From the NCBI GenBank assembly GCA_963592435.1, contig CAVAWT010000016.1, positions 1-34,843 of the forward strand: a stretch of DNA of 34,843 bases. Reading direction: 5' to 3'. Shown here piece after piece: positions 7,156 to 14,980 of this stretch. How positions within the stretch are numbered: the stretch's first letter is position 1; each line of letters starts with the position of its first letter. Position numbers and translations under genes: made by a program. The notes beneath the pieces are model-generated. The model had not been told where the DNA came from and did not search any database. It saw only the letters and a program-made list of their open reading frames with translations. Source of the stretch: Phoenicibacter sp963592435. Lineage in GTDB: Bacteria > Actinomycetota > Coriobacteriia > Coriobacteriales > Eggerthellaceae.

Positions 7156-8487
7156 ATGACTAAAAAAGTAGTTGTTTACCTAAACCAATTTTTCGGTGGC
7201 AAAGGTGGCGAAGACACGGCTGATTATGAGCCAGAATTAAAAGAAGGCGTTGTTGGCCCTTCCATGGCGATGAATGCCCAGCTAGAAGACGCAGAAGTCA
7301 CTCACACTCTCATCTGCGGCGACAACTTCATGGGTTCAAACACCGAAGAAGCACTTTCTCGCATCGAAGAAATGCTTAACGGAATCAAATTCGACTTGCT
7401 CCTCGCAGGCCCTGCTTTCCAGGCTGGACGCTATGGCGTTGCTTGCGGTAACGTTTGCAAGCTTGTAGCAGAAAAGTTCGGCGTTCCTTGCATCACTTCA
7501 ATGCACTGCGAAAACCCTGGTGTTGACATGTTCAAGAAGGACTGCTACATCATGGACGGTCACAATGCAGCAGCCCAAATGAGAAAAGACGTTCCTGCAA
7601 TGACGAAGTTTGCAAACAGACTTCTCGCAGGTGAGCCAACTCGTGGCGCCGAAGTTGAGGGCTATTTCCCACGTGGTTGCAGACACGAGGTTTATCTTGA
7701 AGACGTCTATGAGAACACAGCGGCTTACCGTGGCGTTGACATGCTCATCAAGAAAATCCAAGGTGAGCCATACCAAACAGAACTCGTCATTCCTAAGAAA
7801 GACCTCGTTCCAATTGCTCCTGCAATTAAGGACCTCTCAGAAGCCACAATCGTTCTTGTCACAACAGGTGGCATCGTCCCAGTTGACAACCCTGACAGAA
7901 TTCAGTCAGCGTCGGCAACTCGTTGGGGACGTTACAACGTTGGCGGTCTCGACAAACTTCCTAATCGTGCAGAAAATGGCTACAAGACCATTCACGCAGG
8001 CTATGACCCAGCTGCGGCTGATGCTTGCCCTGATGTTTGCACGCCAATTGACGCACTTCGCGCCTATGAGAAGGAAGGCAAAATCAAGAAGCTCGACGAC
8101 TGGTTCTACACAACAGTTGGCACCGGCACAACAGAGTCTGAAGCTGCTCGCATGGCGCAAGAAATGCTTCCATACTTCGAGGAAGAGGGCGTTGACGGCG
8201 TAATTATGACCTCCACTTGAGGCACTTGCACTCGTTGCGGTGCAACGATGGTCAAAGAATACGAAAAGGCGGGCTATCCTGTTGTTCACATGTGCAACTT
8301 GGTGCCTGTGGCAATGACTGTTGGCGCAAACAGAATTGTTCCAACAATCTCAATTCCTTACCCTCTGGGCGACCCTGAAACTCCGGCAGAAGAGCAGTGG
8401 AAGCTACGTTATTCCCGCGTGGGAACTGCACTGGACGCTTTGGCGACAGAGTGCGAAGAACAGACGGTGTTCAAAGTAAAGATTTAA
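7156..8487 (+). CDS. grdH: Grd reductase component B selenoprotein (UGA = selenocysteine)
   Basis: This is a GrdB/GrdF/GrdH-family protein of 443 residues when the in-frame TGA at 8218-8220 is read as selenocysteine (Sec355). The reading frame stays open past the TGA into TUGTCTRCGATMVKEYEKAG. This gives the U-x-x-C-x-x-C motif of the family and then a C-terminal domain ending QTVFKVKI. Without readthrough the product would lose 88 residues including the active site. A hairpin starts 5 nt after the TGA (8226-8245). AGGAGG precedes the ATG 10 bp after the upstream gene, so the two are co-translated. A strong terminator follows. Its role is to activate the amine substrate and form the carboxymethyl-selenoether on protein A. 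Betaine is the most likely substrate. Confidence 0.92.
8218..8250 (+). promoter_or_regulatory. Bacterial SECIS element next to the UGA codon
   Basis: Five bases after the TGA, TTGCAC (8226-8231) and GTGCAA (8240-8245) form a perfect 6 bp stem with an 8 nt loop (TCGTTGCG). Bacterial SECIS hairpins sit within the coding sequence just 3' of the Sec codon and bind SelB, as this one would. Confidence 0.75.
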
Positions 8488-8554
8488 CTAGGTTGTAGGT
8501 TTTAGGTTTTAGGTTTTAGTAAACCCCTGAGACCAAAACTTAAGACCAAACGTA

Positions 8555-8580
8555 AAGCCCCCTGTATCGGGGGCTTTTTT
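8555..8580 (+). terminator. Rho-independent terminator of the grd operon
   Basis: GCCCCC (8557-8562) and GGGGGC (8569-8574) form a strong stem followed by TTTTTT. It lies 70 bases after the selenoprotein stop codon. Between them three TTTTAGG-type units are repeated in tandem (~8492-8519). Confidence 0.9.
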
Positions 8581-8640
8581 ATTGAATTCATGGGAACAAT
8601 CACTTAAGCTTGCTCTTTGTTAGCCTTCTTTTATTTCTAA

Positions 8641-8852
8641 ATTTATGGCTGCCATCATTTTTGAAACACAGAATGTCGAGTGACGATTGGAAATCAGTGA
8701 GGGATTTTTTGCGAATGAATTGCCTGAGGCGTTTAAGGGAGCGTTAGCGACCGCGTTCCGAAGGCAATGAGCAAAAAATTCCGAACGGGTTGATTTCCCC
8801 TAGTCACGAGGCGTTCTGTGTTTCGCATTTATGGCTGCCATCATTTTTGAAA
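8641..8852. repeat. Inverted-repeat element flanked by 26 bp direct repeats
   Basis: Identical 26 bp direct repeats, ATTTATGGCTGCCATC then ATTTTTGAAA, lie at 8641-8666 and 8827-8852. Between them is a ~160 bp imperfect inverted repeat. Its paired blocks are AAACACAGAA/TTCTGTGTTT (8664-8673 and 8814-8823), GGAAATCA/TGATTTCC, ATTTTTTGC/GCAAAAAAT and TTGCCT/AGGCAA. Diverged single copies of the direct repeat lie at ~8967 and ~10711. It has no coding capacity. It resembles a miniature non-autonomous mobile element. Confidence 0.65.
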
Positions 8853-9035
8853 TTTCATAAATTCTTATTAAGAATTTAGAGCGAGGGCAACTAACATGCA
8901 GGTCGAAAGCCATATTCTCCGAAGCGATACTTCCAAAACTAACCATTAAGAACACTAATCCCTTAATTATGGCTACCATGATTTTTGAAGTTCTGCTTCT
9001 CTACCGAGAAGCGGGAACGCACGCGCTACGAAACA

Positions 9036-9163
9036 GCCTGCGCGGCATCTTCGCCCTGCAAACAAAGCCCGCGACCAGTCGGTCAGCGAGCTTCGTTTTC
9101 GCACGAATCTGCTCGCGCAGCGCTGCTTCTCGCTCGCGCTTCTTCAACCTTCATGTTTTTCTG
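9036..9163. repeat. ~200 bp intergenic repeat, inverted partial copy
   Basis: The minus strand reads ACATGAAGGTTGAAGAAGCG, then GCTGACCGACTGGTCGCGGG and CTTTGTTTGCAGGGCGAAGA. This matches the middle of units A and B near tmRNA. It ends within a few bases of the stop codon of the membrane-protein gene that follows. The rest of 8853-9035 holds a small AAATTCTT/AAGAATTT palindrome and no gene. Confidence 0.65.
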
Positions 9164-9165
9164 AA

Positions 9166-10680
9166 TTAAACCGAAAACTTGATTATGTAGAGGGCAGCGA
9201 GGATTGAAAAGAAAATGAAAATTACAATGAACAACACATTTGCAACGTTTTCTGGTAACTTCCGCATCATCCTCTCAAGTCCCGGATAAACCACCCACGT
9301 CATGAGCGTGGCGACAAGCCCGAACGCAAGTGAATTTTGCAGGCAAACTTGCCCCATGAAGTTGCAGAACATGTTGGAATAATCCCAGAGTGGATAGACG
9401 CCGTTGACTGGCTGATTTTGCAAAAGCCCCAGCACCAGCTCAATTGCAGTGCAGAAAAGCGTGTTGATTATAAAACTCAAAACGAGCGGTTGCCACGATG
9501 ATTTGATGTGCTTTCGAAGGAGGTTTTTTATAGGGAAAAGCACGAGTATGCAGGCAAGTGTCCCGAAACCATAAACTGGGAATGGATAGAGCCAGTCCGA
9601 CCAAATTTGGGAGGTTGGGTCATAGATTCCAGGGATGATGCCCCATTTGATTAGCGTGCAAAAGCCCGCCTCCATCCAGTGTCCGACGACGCTGAACACG
9701 CAAAAATAGATTATCGCGCTTCTCCAAAATCCCCAAGATTTCAAATTGAAGAGGATTTCTATTTCTTCATTTGCCCGCTCGCTCACGAGTTCCAGCGAAA
9801 AAGGCTTGCCCAAAATCGCTTTCGCGCGTCGCGAGAAAAGGAAATAGAACAAAATGATGATGTCGTTTAGGCATAAAAAGATTTGCGTAACAATCTGAAA
9901 ATTGCCTGTTACGATGTTGAAAATTGTGCCGAGCGTTATGTTAAAGAGGGAAAAACAGATTGCAAACGGGCGCGTTGCTTTTGAACGTTGCCACAGAAGC
10001 CAAAAGAGAACGCCGTCGAAGATGAGATTTAGGAGATCGAGAAGTCGCGCGAATTCGAGCTCGTAGTTGCCTTTGATGAGCGTTGTGAGCCAAGCAATTG
10101 TTATTGCGATGTTGATCGCGCAAAGAACCTGAATGAAGCGCATAAACCCAAGTTTTTTCGGGTTGAAACCGTCTTCGAATTCTGCTCCGTCACCGCCAGG
10201 CAACTCGTCAGGTTCCAGAATTTCCCTGTTCATTCTCAGCATAGAAGAAACAACGAGACAAATTGCAGGTCCTGCTAAGAAAACCAAATCCAATATGATT
10301 GCTTGAATTCTGTTTCCGTCCCAAATTCCGAAGAATAGGTCACAGAGGGAACAGAATGTCAAAATTGACGAAAAGACAATCAGCGCAACCACCTTGCGCG
10401 GGCGATTTGATGCGCGCAAACCAAGAAGCCCAACAACCAACATCAAAACGAATGTGATGAAGAGGCGCAGTCCCTCTGTCATCATGGTGATCGCCAGTTC
10501 ATACGCCTCAGACGTTTCGTCTATTGTCTCACCCATCGAGAAAATGCCTGCTAACGCACCTGCCAAAAGTGCAACCGATGCCAAAGACACCAGCAAAGAC
10601 ACCACAACTTCAACGATTGAAGTCGCCTTCAAAACTTTTTGCAACTTGCCCAAAGCAAACCTTTCAATCAATTTTGTCAT
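9166..10680 (-). CDS. CmpB-type putative ABC transporter membrane protein
   Basis: This is a 504-residue integral membrane protein with roughly ten to eleven hydrophobic segments. The C-terminal ~180 residues match the family called putative ABC-transporter type IV (CmpB, PF06541) in pattern. They show VVGHWMEAGFC, YPFPVYGFGTLACILVLFP, then VNGVYPLWDYSNMFCNFMGQ and a final hydrophobic pair. The N-terminal part has two further membrane blocks separated by an acidic loop (ILEPDELPGGDGAEFEDGFNP). The function of the family is not established and no ATPase gene lies beside it. The ATG at 10680 opens with MTKLIERFALGKLQ. The gene is monocistronic and diverges from tetR. A partial repeat copy abuts its 3' end. 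Confidence 0.7.
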   Translation of the reverse strand: MTKLIERFALGKLQKVLKATSIVEVVVSLLVSLASVALLAGALAGIFSMGETIDETSEAYELAITMMTEGLRLFITFVLMLVVGLLGLRASNRPRKVVALIVFSSILTFCSLCDLFFGIWDGNRIQAIILDLVFLAGPAICLVVSSMLRMNREILEPDELPGGDGAEFEDGFNPKKLGFMRFIQVLCAINIAITIAWLTTLIKGNYELEFARLLDLLNLIFDGVLFWLLWQRSKATRPFAICFSLFNITLGTIFNIVTGNFQIVTQIFLCLNDIIILFYFLFSRRAKAILGKPFSLELVSERANEEIEILFNLKSWGFWRSAIIYFCVFSVVGHWMEAGFCTLIKWGIIPGIYDPTSQIWSDWLYPFPVYGFGTLACILVLFPIKNLLRKHIKSSWQPLVLSFIINTLFCTAIELVLGLLQNQPVNGVYPLWDYSNMFCNFMGQVCLQNSLAFGLVATLMTWVVYPGLERMMRKLPENVANVLFIVIFIFFSILAALYIIKFSV

Positions 10681-10889
10681 TTCTGATTATAACAACGCCA
10701 CTTAAATTTATGGCTGCCATCCCTGCGAGTTAATTTCGGTCACTTCGCGCTACGAAGTTCGACTCAGGGTCACGCAGCATCAGTGCGCTCACCTTCGCTC
10801 AGTCGCTTCTCGCTTGCTTTTTTCTTAATGTTTGCCTCAATCTTGTTATTAGCAAGGATCCCCCCAAATGCAACTTAAGACGAAGCAAC

Positions 10890-10916
10890 AAAGCCTCCTT
10901 CAATGGAGGCTTTTTT
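10890..10916 (+). terminator. Terminator-like hairpin in the space before tetR
   Basis: AAAGCCTCC, loop TTCAAT, GGAGGC are followed by TTTTTT. There is no plus-strand gene just upstream, so the transcript it would end is unknown. It may insulate tetR from read-through, or mark a small RNA. The rest of 10681-11055 holds a copy of TTTATGGCTGCCATC at ~10709, degenerate repeat DNA and AT-rich sequence without a gene. Confidence 0.6.
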
Positions 10917-11055
10917 CTTTCTTGCCTCTTCTTAAAAATTTATGAAGTTCACATGAAATCTTAAAAGAGATTAGTCATAATTGCAGGGGTTAAACTGGAA
11001 TTTTTTCAATGTGATTAATAAAAAAATTTATTTGTAAAAGCGCTGGTAATGTAGT

Positions 11056-11124
11056 AGAATTATTTTTTAATATAATTCTTTTTTAGAACATAAACATTTG
11101 ATAAAATATTAATAGTTTTATCAA
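11056..11124 (+). promoter_or_regulatory. tetR promoter with two palindromic operator candidates
   Basis: TATAAT (11071-11076) lies inside a palindrome AGAATTA (11056-11062), 10 nt, TAATTCT (11073-11079). A second palindrome TTGATAAAA (11098-11106), 9 nt, TTTTATCAA (11116-11124) lies just before the ribosome binding site. Both are well placed for autoregulation by the TetR protein encoded downstream. Confidence 0.5.
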
Positions 11125-11148
11125 CTTTAATTGAATGGAGTTTTAAGG

Positions 11149-11823
11149 ATGGGAAGAACTAAATATTCAGAAGCTGAACGCGATAAAATTGTTGTTATGT
11201 TCATTTCTGCAACTCGAGAAGTCATCGAGACTGAAGGCATCAGAAATGTCACTGTCCGAAAGGTCGCTGACATCGCTGGATGCAATTCTTCTCTTCTTTA
11301 TTTCTATTTCAACGATGTTGACGAGCTCGTGACGCTAGCATGCATGAGCTATCTTGAGAAATACACAAAGACGCTCGTCGCTGACTTGAAACACCTAGAA
11401 GACGACTATGACATATTTGTTCACACTTGGGAAGTTTTCACAGTATACACTCTCAACAACCCAGAGATCTTCAATCAGATTTTCTTCTCAAACCACAAAG
11501 AACCACTTTCAAAGATGATTTCTGAGTATTACAGACTTTTTCCTGCACAGCTTGAATCTGTCGGAACGGCAGTTAAAGACATGCTCTATCAAGGCACTTT
11601 GGAAGAAAGAAACGCAGACATTTTGCGTCCACTCGTGGAATCAGGGCAGATTAAAGAAGAAAACGTCGATCTTGTCAACTCTTTGATGCTCAGCTATTTT
11701 CACGAAATCGTTCACAAGAGGATGACTTCTGACGGTGGACTCATTGAAAGCGACCAGTTAAAAGGCCAATTTATGAAAGCTGTGAGATATTTAATTGGTC
11801 CAAAACCGAGCTCAGAGGAATAA
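11149..11823 (+). CDS. TetR/AcrR-family transcriptional regulator
   Basis: This 224-residue protein has the TetR layout. An N-terminal helix-turn-helix (TEGIRNVTVRKVADIAGCNSSLLYFYFNDVDELVTLA, about residues 28-63) is followed by an all-helical ligand/dimer domain with no recognisable ligand signature. The ATG at 11149 is chosen because GGAG lies about 11 nt upstream. An ATG six codons earlier is possible but has no site of its own. Two palindromes in the promoter suggest self-control. The divergent neighbour encodes the CmpB-type membrane protein and is the most likely other target. The gene ends 24 bp before the convergent argF stop, where ATGCTTG/CAAGCAT arms (11832-11867) could form a hairpin. 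Confidence 0.88.
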   Translation: MGRTKYSEAERDKIVVMFISATREVIETEGIRNVTVRKVADIAGCNSSLLYFYFNDVDELVTLACMSYLEKYTKTLVADLKHLEDDYDIFVHTWEVFTVYTLNNPEIFNQIFFSNHKEPLSKMISEYYRLFPAQLESVGTAVKDMLYQGTLEERNADILRPLVESGQIKEENVDLVNSLMLSYFHEIVHKRMTSDGGLIESDQLKGQFMKAVRYLIGPKPSSEE

Positions 11824-11846
11824 GGAGTGAAATGCTTGTAGCCCTC

Positions 11847-12845
11847 TTATAACAAGGTTGCAAGCATAACCGCCTTTATTGAGTGCATTCTGTTTTCTGC
11901 TTGATCAAAGACGACAGATTGTTTCGACTTAAAAACTTCATCAGTCACTTCCATCTCTTCAATTCCAAAATTTTTAAAAATTTGCTTTGAAACAGAAGTG
12001 TTCGTGTCGTGAAACGATGGCAAGCAATGCATGAAAATTGCCTTTTCTTTGGCGAAGCTCATAACTTCAGAATTAACCTGGTAAGGCAACAAAAGATCTA
12101 TTCTCTCTCTCCAGATGTCCTTTGGCTCCCCCATCGAAAGCCAGATGTCAGTGTAGATGACATCTGCATCATCGCAGGCAACTTCGATGTCATCGCTTAA
12201 GGTGACAGATCCTTGCGTTTCCTTGCAAATTTCATCACACTTCTGAGCAAGTGCTTTTGAAGGCATTAAATCCTTCGGACCGCAAGCAACAAAGTGCATG
12301 CCCAACTTTGAACAAGTTACCATAAGTGAGTTTGCAACGTTGTTCCTTGCGTCTCCAACAAAGACAAGTTTCTTAGCCGTAACATCTCGACCAAAGTTTT
12401 CTTGAATCGTCATAATGTCCGCTAGCATCTGCGTCGGATGAGATTCATCTGTGAGTCCATTCCAAACTGGCACTCCAGATTCTCTTGCAAGAACTTCGAC
12501 GATTTCTTGAGAAAAACCACGATATTCAATCCCATCAAAAAAGCGCCCTAGAACTTGGGCAGTGTCTTCAATTGACTCCTTTTCTCCCATCTGAGATGTT
12601 CCAGGTGCAACGTATGTGACATTCATGCCCAAATCGTGGGCAGCAACCTCAAAGGCACAGCGCGTCCTCGTTGAGGTCTTTTCAAAAAGAAGACAGATGT
12701 TTTTGCCTTCCAAAACTTTATGAGACGTCCCTTCTTTCTTTTTAGCCTTCAAATCATGTGCGAGATCTAAAAACTCGCTAATTTCATCTGGTGTGAAATC
12801 AAGGATTTTGAGAAAAGATCGTCCTGTTAAAGTCGATGACATTTT
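11847..12845 (-). CDS. argF: Ornithine carbamoyltransferase
   Basis: The enzyme interconverts ornithine plus carbamoyl phosphate and citrulline in the cytoplasm. The 332-residue protein has the carbamoyl-phosphate motif STRTR at 57-61 (within FEKTSTRTRCAFEVA), HPTQ at 135-138, FVGDARNNV in the second domain, the HCLP motif (MHCLPSFHD) and the closing ENRMHSIKAVM. The ATG at 12845 follows AGGAAA at good spacing. A TTG five codons upstream is possible but lacks a site. It is the last gene of the serS-pdxY cluster and starts 18 bp after pdxY. No arginine deiminase or carbamate kinase gene is in the window, so an anabolic or catabolic role cannot be decided. In anaerobic Coriobacteriia the catabolic use is common. 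Confidence 0.95.
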   Translation of the reverse strand, partial: KMSSTLTGRSFLKILDFTPDEISEFLDLAHDLKAKKKEGTSHKVLEGKNICLLFEKTSTRTRCAFEVAAHDLGMNVTYVAPGTSQMGEKESIEDTAQVLGRFFDGIEYRGFSQEIVEVLARESGVPVWNGLTDESHPTQMLADIMTIQENFGRDVTAKKLVFVGDARNNVANSLMVTCSKLGMHFVACGPKDLMPSKALAQKCDEICKETQGSVTLSDDIEVACDDADVIYTDIWLSMGEPKDIWRERIDLLLPYQVNSEVMSFAKEKAIFMHCLPSFHDTNTSVSKQIFKNFGIEEMEVTDEVFKSKQSVVFDQAENRMHSIKAVMLATLL

Positions 12846-12863
12846 GTTTCCTGACAGCAACTC

Positions 12864-13736
12864 TTAAAAATCGCAGACTTTGGAAAGAAGCGTTTCGAAG
12901 TTGACGCCACGCTCCATGAAGTGTGGCTGCTTTGAAGACACAATCATCGAGTCATGAACAAATTCTCCGGCGAATTTAACGCTGTCCACAAGCGATTTAC
13001 CCTTCATAACTCCACCCAAAACACAGGAAGCATAAACATCCCCTGTGCCATGAAGCATATAATCGACATATTCATTATTAACTTCAACGATTCCGTCGAC
13101 TTCTTCGCCACCGACAAAGTTTCTTATCAGCGTCTCCCCTTTTCGCTGGACGCCTTTCAAAACAACATTTCTTGCGCCAAGCTCAAGCAACTTGTTAACT
13201 TTCTCATGAGCTTGCTCGTCACTAATGTCGCACCCTTGCCAATCATCTTCGATCGGCTCGCCTAAAATGATTGCAGCTTCAGTCAAATTTGGTGTGAGAA
13301 CGTCGGCTTTTGACCCAAGTTTTGCCATCGCATCGCAAAGATCTGGCGTGTATGTTGGGTAGACTTTACCGTGATCTGCCATAACAGGATCGACAAATTT
13401 TATAGCACTTGGATATTTCTCATAAAGACCTTCGATGATCTCGACTTGTTTCGCATCTCCCAAAAAGCCAGAATAAATCGCATCAATGTCAACATCAATG
13501 CCCTCCCACGCGTGGAGATAATCTTCCAAAATTGGGGTTGTGTCGTGCATGTACCATCCAGGGTATGCCGTGTGAGACGAAAAAAGTCCAGTAGGGACTG
13601 AACAAACATCACATCCAGCTGCACTCAACACTGGAATTGCAACACCGAGCGAACATTTTCCATAACCGCACAAATCATGAACCGCAGCAATGCGCGGAAT
13701 ATATTCAAAATCTCTTTCATAAACAAGTTTTGTCAT
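12864..13736 (-). CDS. pdxY: Pyridoxal/pyridoxamine kinase
   Basis: This ribokinase-fold kinase of 290 residues phosphorylates B6 vitamers in the PLP salvage pathway. Visible features are the N-terminal AAVHDLCGYGKCSLGVAIPVLSA-type substrate segment, SSHTAY, DPVMADHGKVY, LTPNLTEAAIILG, and the anion-hole motif HGTGDVYAS with the catalytic Asp (about residue 233). The length is typical. The ATG at 13736 is preceded by GAGG at 7 nt. It lies in a same-strand cluster between a small acidic membrane protein and argF. The substitution of Gly-Thr-Gly-Asp for the usual Gly-x-Gly-Asp is normal for PdxY. Specificity among pyridoxal, pyridoxine and pyridoxamine cannot be read from sequence. Confidence 0.93.
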   Translation of the reverse strand: MTKLVYERDFEYIPRIAAVHDLCGYGKCSLGVAIPVLSAAGCDVCSVPTGLFSSHTAYPGWYMHDTTPILEDYLHAWEGIDVDIDAIYSGFLGDAKQVEIIEGLYEKYPSAIKFVDPVMADHGKVYPTYTPDLCDAMAKLGSKADVLTPNLTEAAIILGEPIEDDWQGCDISDEQAHEKVNKLLELGARNVVLKGVQRKGETLIRNFVGGEEVDGIVEVNNEYVDYMLHGTGDVYASCVLGGVMKGKSLVDSVKFAGEFVHDSMIVSSKQPHFMERGVNFETLLSKVCDF

Positions 13737-13767
13737 TTTTAAACCTCAAAGCCTTTCTATCTAAAAA

Positions 13768-13998
13768 TTAATCTTCATCTTCATCTTCATCTGCATCGTC
13801 ATCGAAATCATCATCGTATTCATCTTCTTCTTGTGCTTTAGCAAGTGCCTCGTGACGCGCTTTTAGAGCTTTTCGCTGTTTTATCTCCATGATGACGCAC
13901 GCAATGATGCTGATGAGAATCGCGCTTGCCAACAAAACGACAATGCCACCGAAAGTCTCAAACAAAAAATGATAAACGTCAATCAATGTTTGTTCCAT
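13768..13998 (-). CDS. Small single-span membrane protein with acidic tail
   Basis: Unrecognised 76-residue protein. Residues ~15-37 (FGGIVVLLASAILISIIACVIM) form one transmembrane helix. A short basic stretch (EIKQRKALKARHEALAKAQ) follows, and the last 22 residues are almost all Asp and Glu. The positive-inside rule puts the charged tail in the cytoplasm. AAGGG precedes the ATG, and the gene sits tightly between its neighbours in the serS-argF cluster, which supports it being real. The function is unknown. The tail could bind cations or a basic partner. Confidence 0.6.
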   Translation of the reverse strand: MEQTLIDVYHFLFETFGGIVVLLASAILISIIACVIMEIKQRKALKARHEALAKAQEEDEYDDDFDDDADEDEDED

Positions 13999-14011
13999 AA
14001 AAAAAGCCCTT

Positions 14012-14446
14012 TTAAGATGCTGTTTTCCTACAATAGTTCAACATGTTGTTCAACGAATGCGTTGCGCGGTTAATCGCTTTTAACATGAAGATATCATCAT
14101 AGTATTTAAGCTCAATTTTTGCAAGGTTTTCGCCCAAATTAGTTGTTTTCCCAACGAAAGGTTTACTCTTAAAACCTATGTCTGACACCTTTTGTGGTTG
14201 CGAAAATCTTCTGCACTCCTCCAAAATAACATGTTCAAAGATGTGAGGAACAGAGGTCGTTTGAATGCAATCGCCGAATTTTGGGCCTTTTGAATTTCTG
14301 CAATCATGTGCCTCAATGTTTGGATAACTCTCAGCCAAAAATTCTCTTAAGTTCTCTCTTTGATGGGTCGTTAAAACTGTGTTCATTTTGACATCAATCT
14401 GAACACAATCGGTCTTAAAGCAAATGTCTGTCACTTCGATGCACAT
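14012..14446 (-). CDS. Stand-alone protein resembling the cyanophycin synthetase N-domain
   Basis: A 144-residue cytoplasmic protein. Its core, GDCIQTTSVPHIFEHVILEEC around residues 57-78, resembles the H-x-x-E-H-x-x-L-E motif of the N-terminal domain of cyanophycin synthetases. The later stretch VGKTTNLGENLAKIELKYYDD resembles that domain's GKT...YEDE segment. The ATP-grasp and Mur-ligase parts of cyanophycin synthetase are absent, so it cannot itself make cyanophycin. The similarity is a pattern judgement only. No good ribosome binding site precedes the ATG at 14446, so the start is uncertain. It lies in the serS-argF cluster, 13 bp before the small acidic membrane protein. Confidence 0.5.
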   Translation of the reverse strand: MCIEVTDICFKTDCVQIDVKMNTVLTTHQRENLREFLAESYPNIEAHDCRNSKGPKFGDCIQTTSVPHIFEHVILEECRRFSQPQKVSDIGFKSKPFVGKTTNLGENLAKIELKYYDDIFMLKAINRATHSLNNMLNYCRKTAS

Positions 14447-14480
14447 TTTTGATAAGGAAATTTCTTGATCACACCCTTAA

Positions 14481-14969
14481 TCACTCACTCACTTTATGGA
14501 GCCTGACAAGTGAGTCTTGGGAGGAATGGGTTCCATTAAATCCTGCTGAGTCGGCACAATAGGTTCCACCGAAAAAAGTTGAGAGCAAATTGCCTGCATC
14601 AAGAAACGCTGAAGTGAAGAAATCGAGGTCTTCATCCATCATCAAAAGTTCTGTTCTGTCGAAGGAAAAAACATAGTGAACCTTGCCCTGCTTGTTAGCC
14701 AAATGCTCAGTTATCGTTTTTGAAGAAGTGTCAATTTCATAAGTAAAAATCGCATCTTCAGACATCCTGATCTCTTTTTCGTTTATCAAAATCTGCTTGT
14801 CAGAACTCTCAATTTGCCACGTCCCCAAGATGTCGCTCTCGTCATTTGGCAACCACCACCTGAATGCCGAAAAAGACAAAACGGCAATTATGATGACAGC
14901 TGCCACAAAACACAACAAGGTCAAAAAGAAAATTTTGACCTTGCTCCTCTTTTTAGCTTTTTCTTCCAA
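14481..14969 (-). CDS. Membrane-anchored hypothetical protein
   Basis: Unrecognised 162-residue protein. A basic N-terminus (EEKAKKRSKVK) leads into one hydrophobic helix (IFFLTLLCFVAAVIIIAVLSFSAF, ~13-36). The remainder lies outside the membrane. It begins ILGTWQIESSDKQILINEKEIRMSE and continues in short beta-rich segments, like the small lipocalin-like domains often annotated in Gram-positive exported proteins. The frame starts with TTG at 14969, 11 bp after the serS stop, without a clear ribosome binding site. Translation may be coupled to serS. It is not a lipoprotein, since no lipobox Cys is present. Confidence 0.6.
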   Translation of the reverse strand: MEEKAKKRSKVKIFFLTLLCFVAAVIIIAVLSFSAFRWWLPNDESDILGTWQIESSDKQILINEKEIRMSEDAIFTYEIDTSSKTITEHLANKQGKVHYVFSFDRTELLMMDEDLDFFTSAFLDAGNLLSTFFGGTYCADSAGFNGTHSSQDSLVRLHKVSE

Positions 14970-14980
14970 AAGTGAGATAT

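Noticed and set aside
8218..8220. The TGA as a true stop, making two genes or a pseudogene
   Set aside because: The frame continues without further stops into the conserved U-x-x-C-x-x-C motif and C-terminal domain, and a hairpin follows the TGA.
8969..9169. A 66-codon plus-strand frame before the CmpB-type gene
   Set aside because: It is a translation of repeat DNA, similar only to frames in the other repeat copies.
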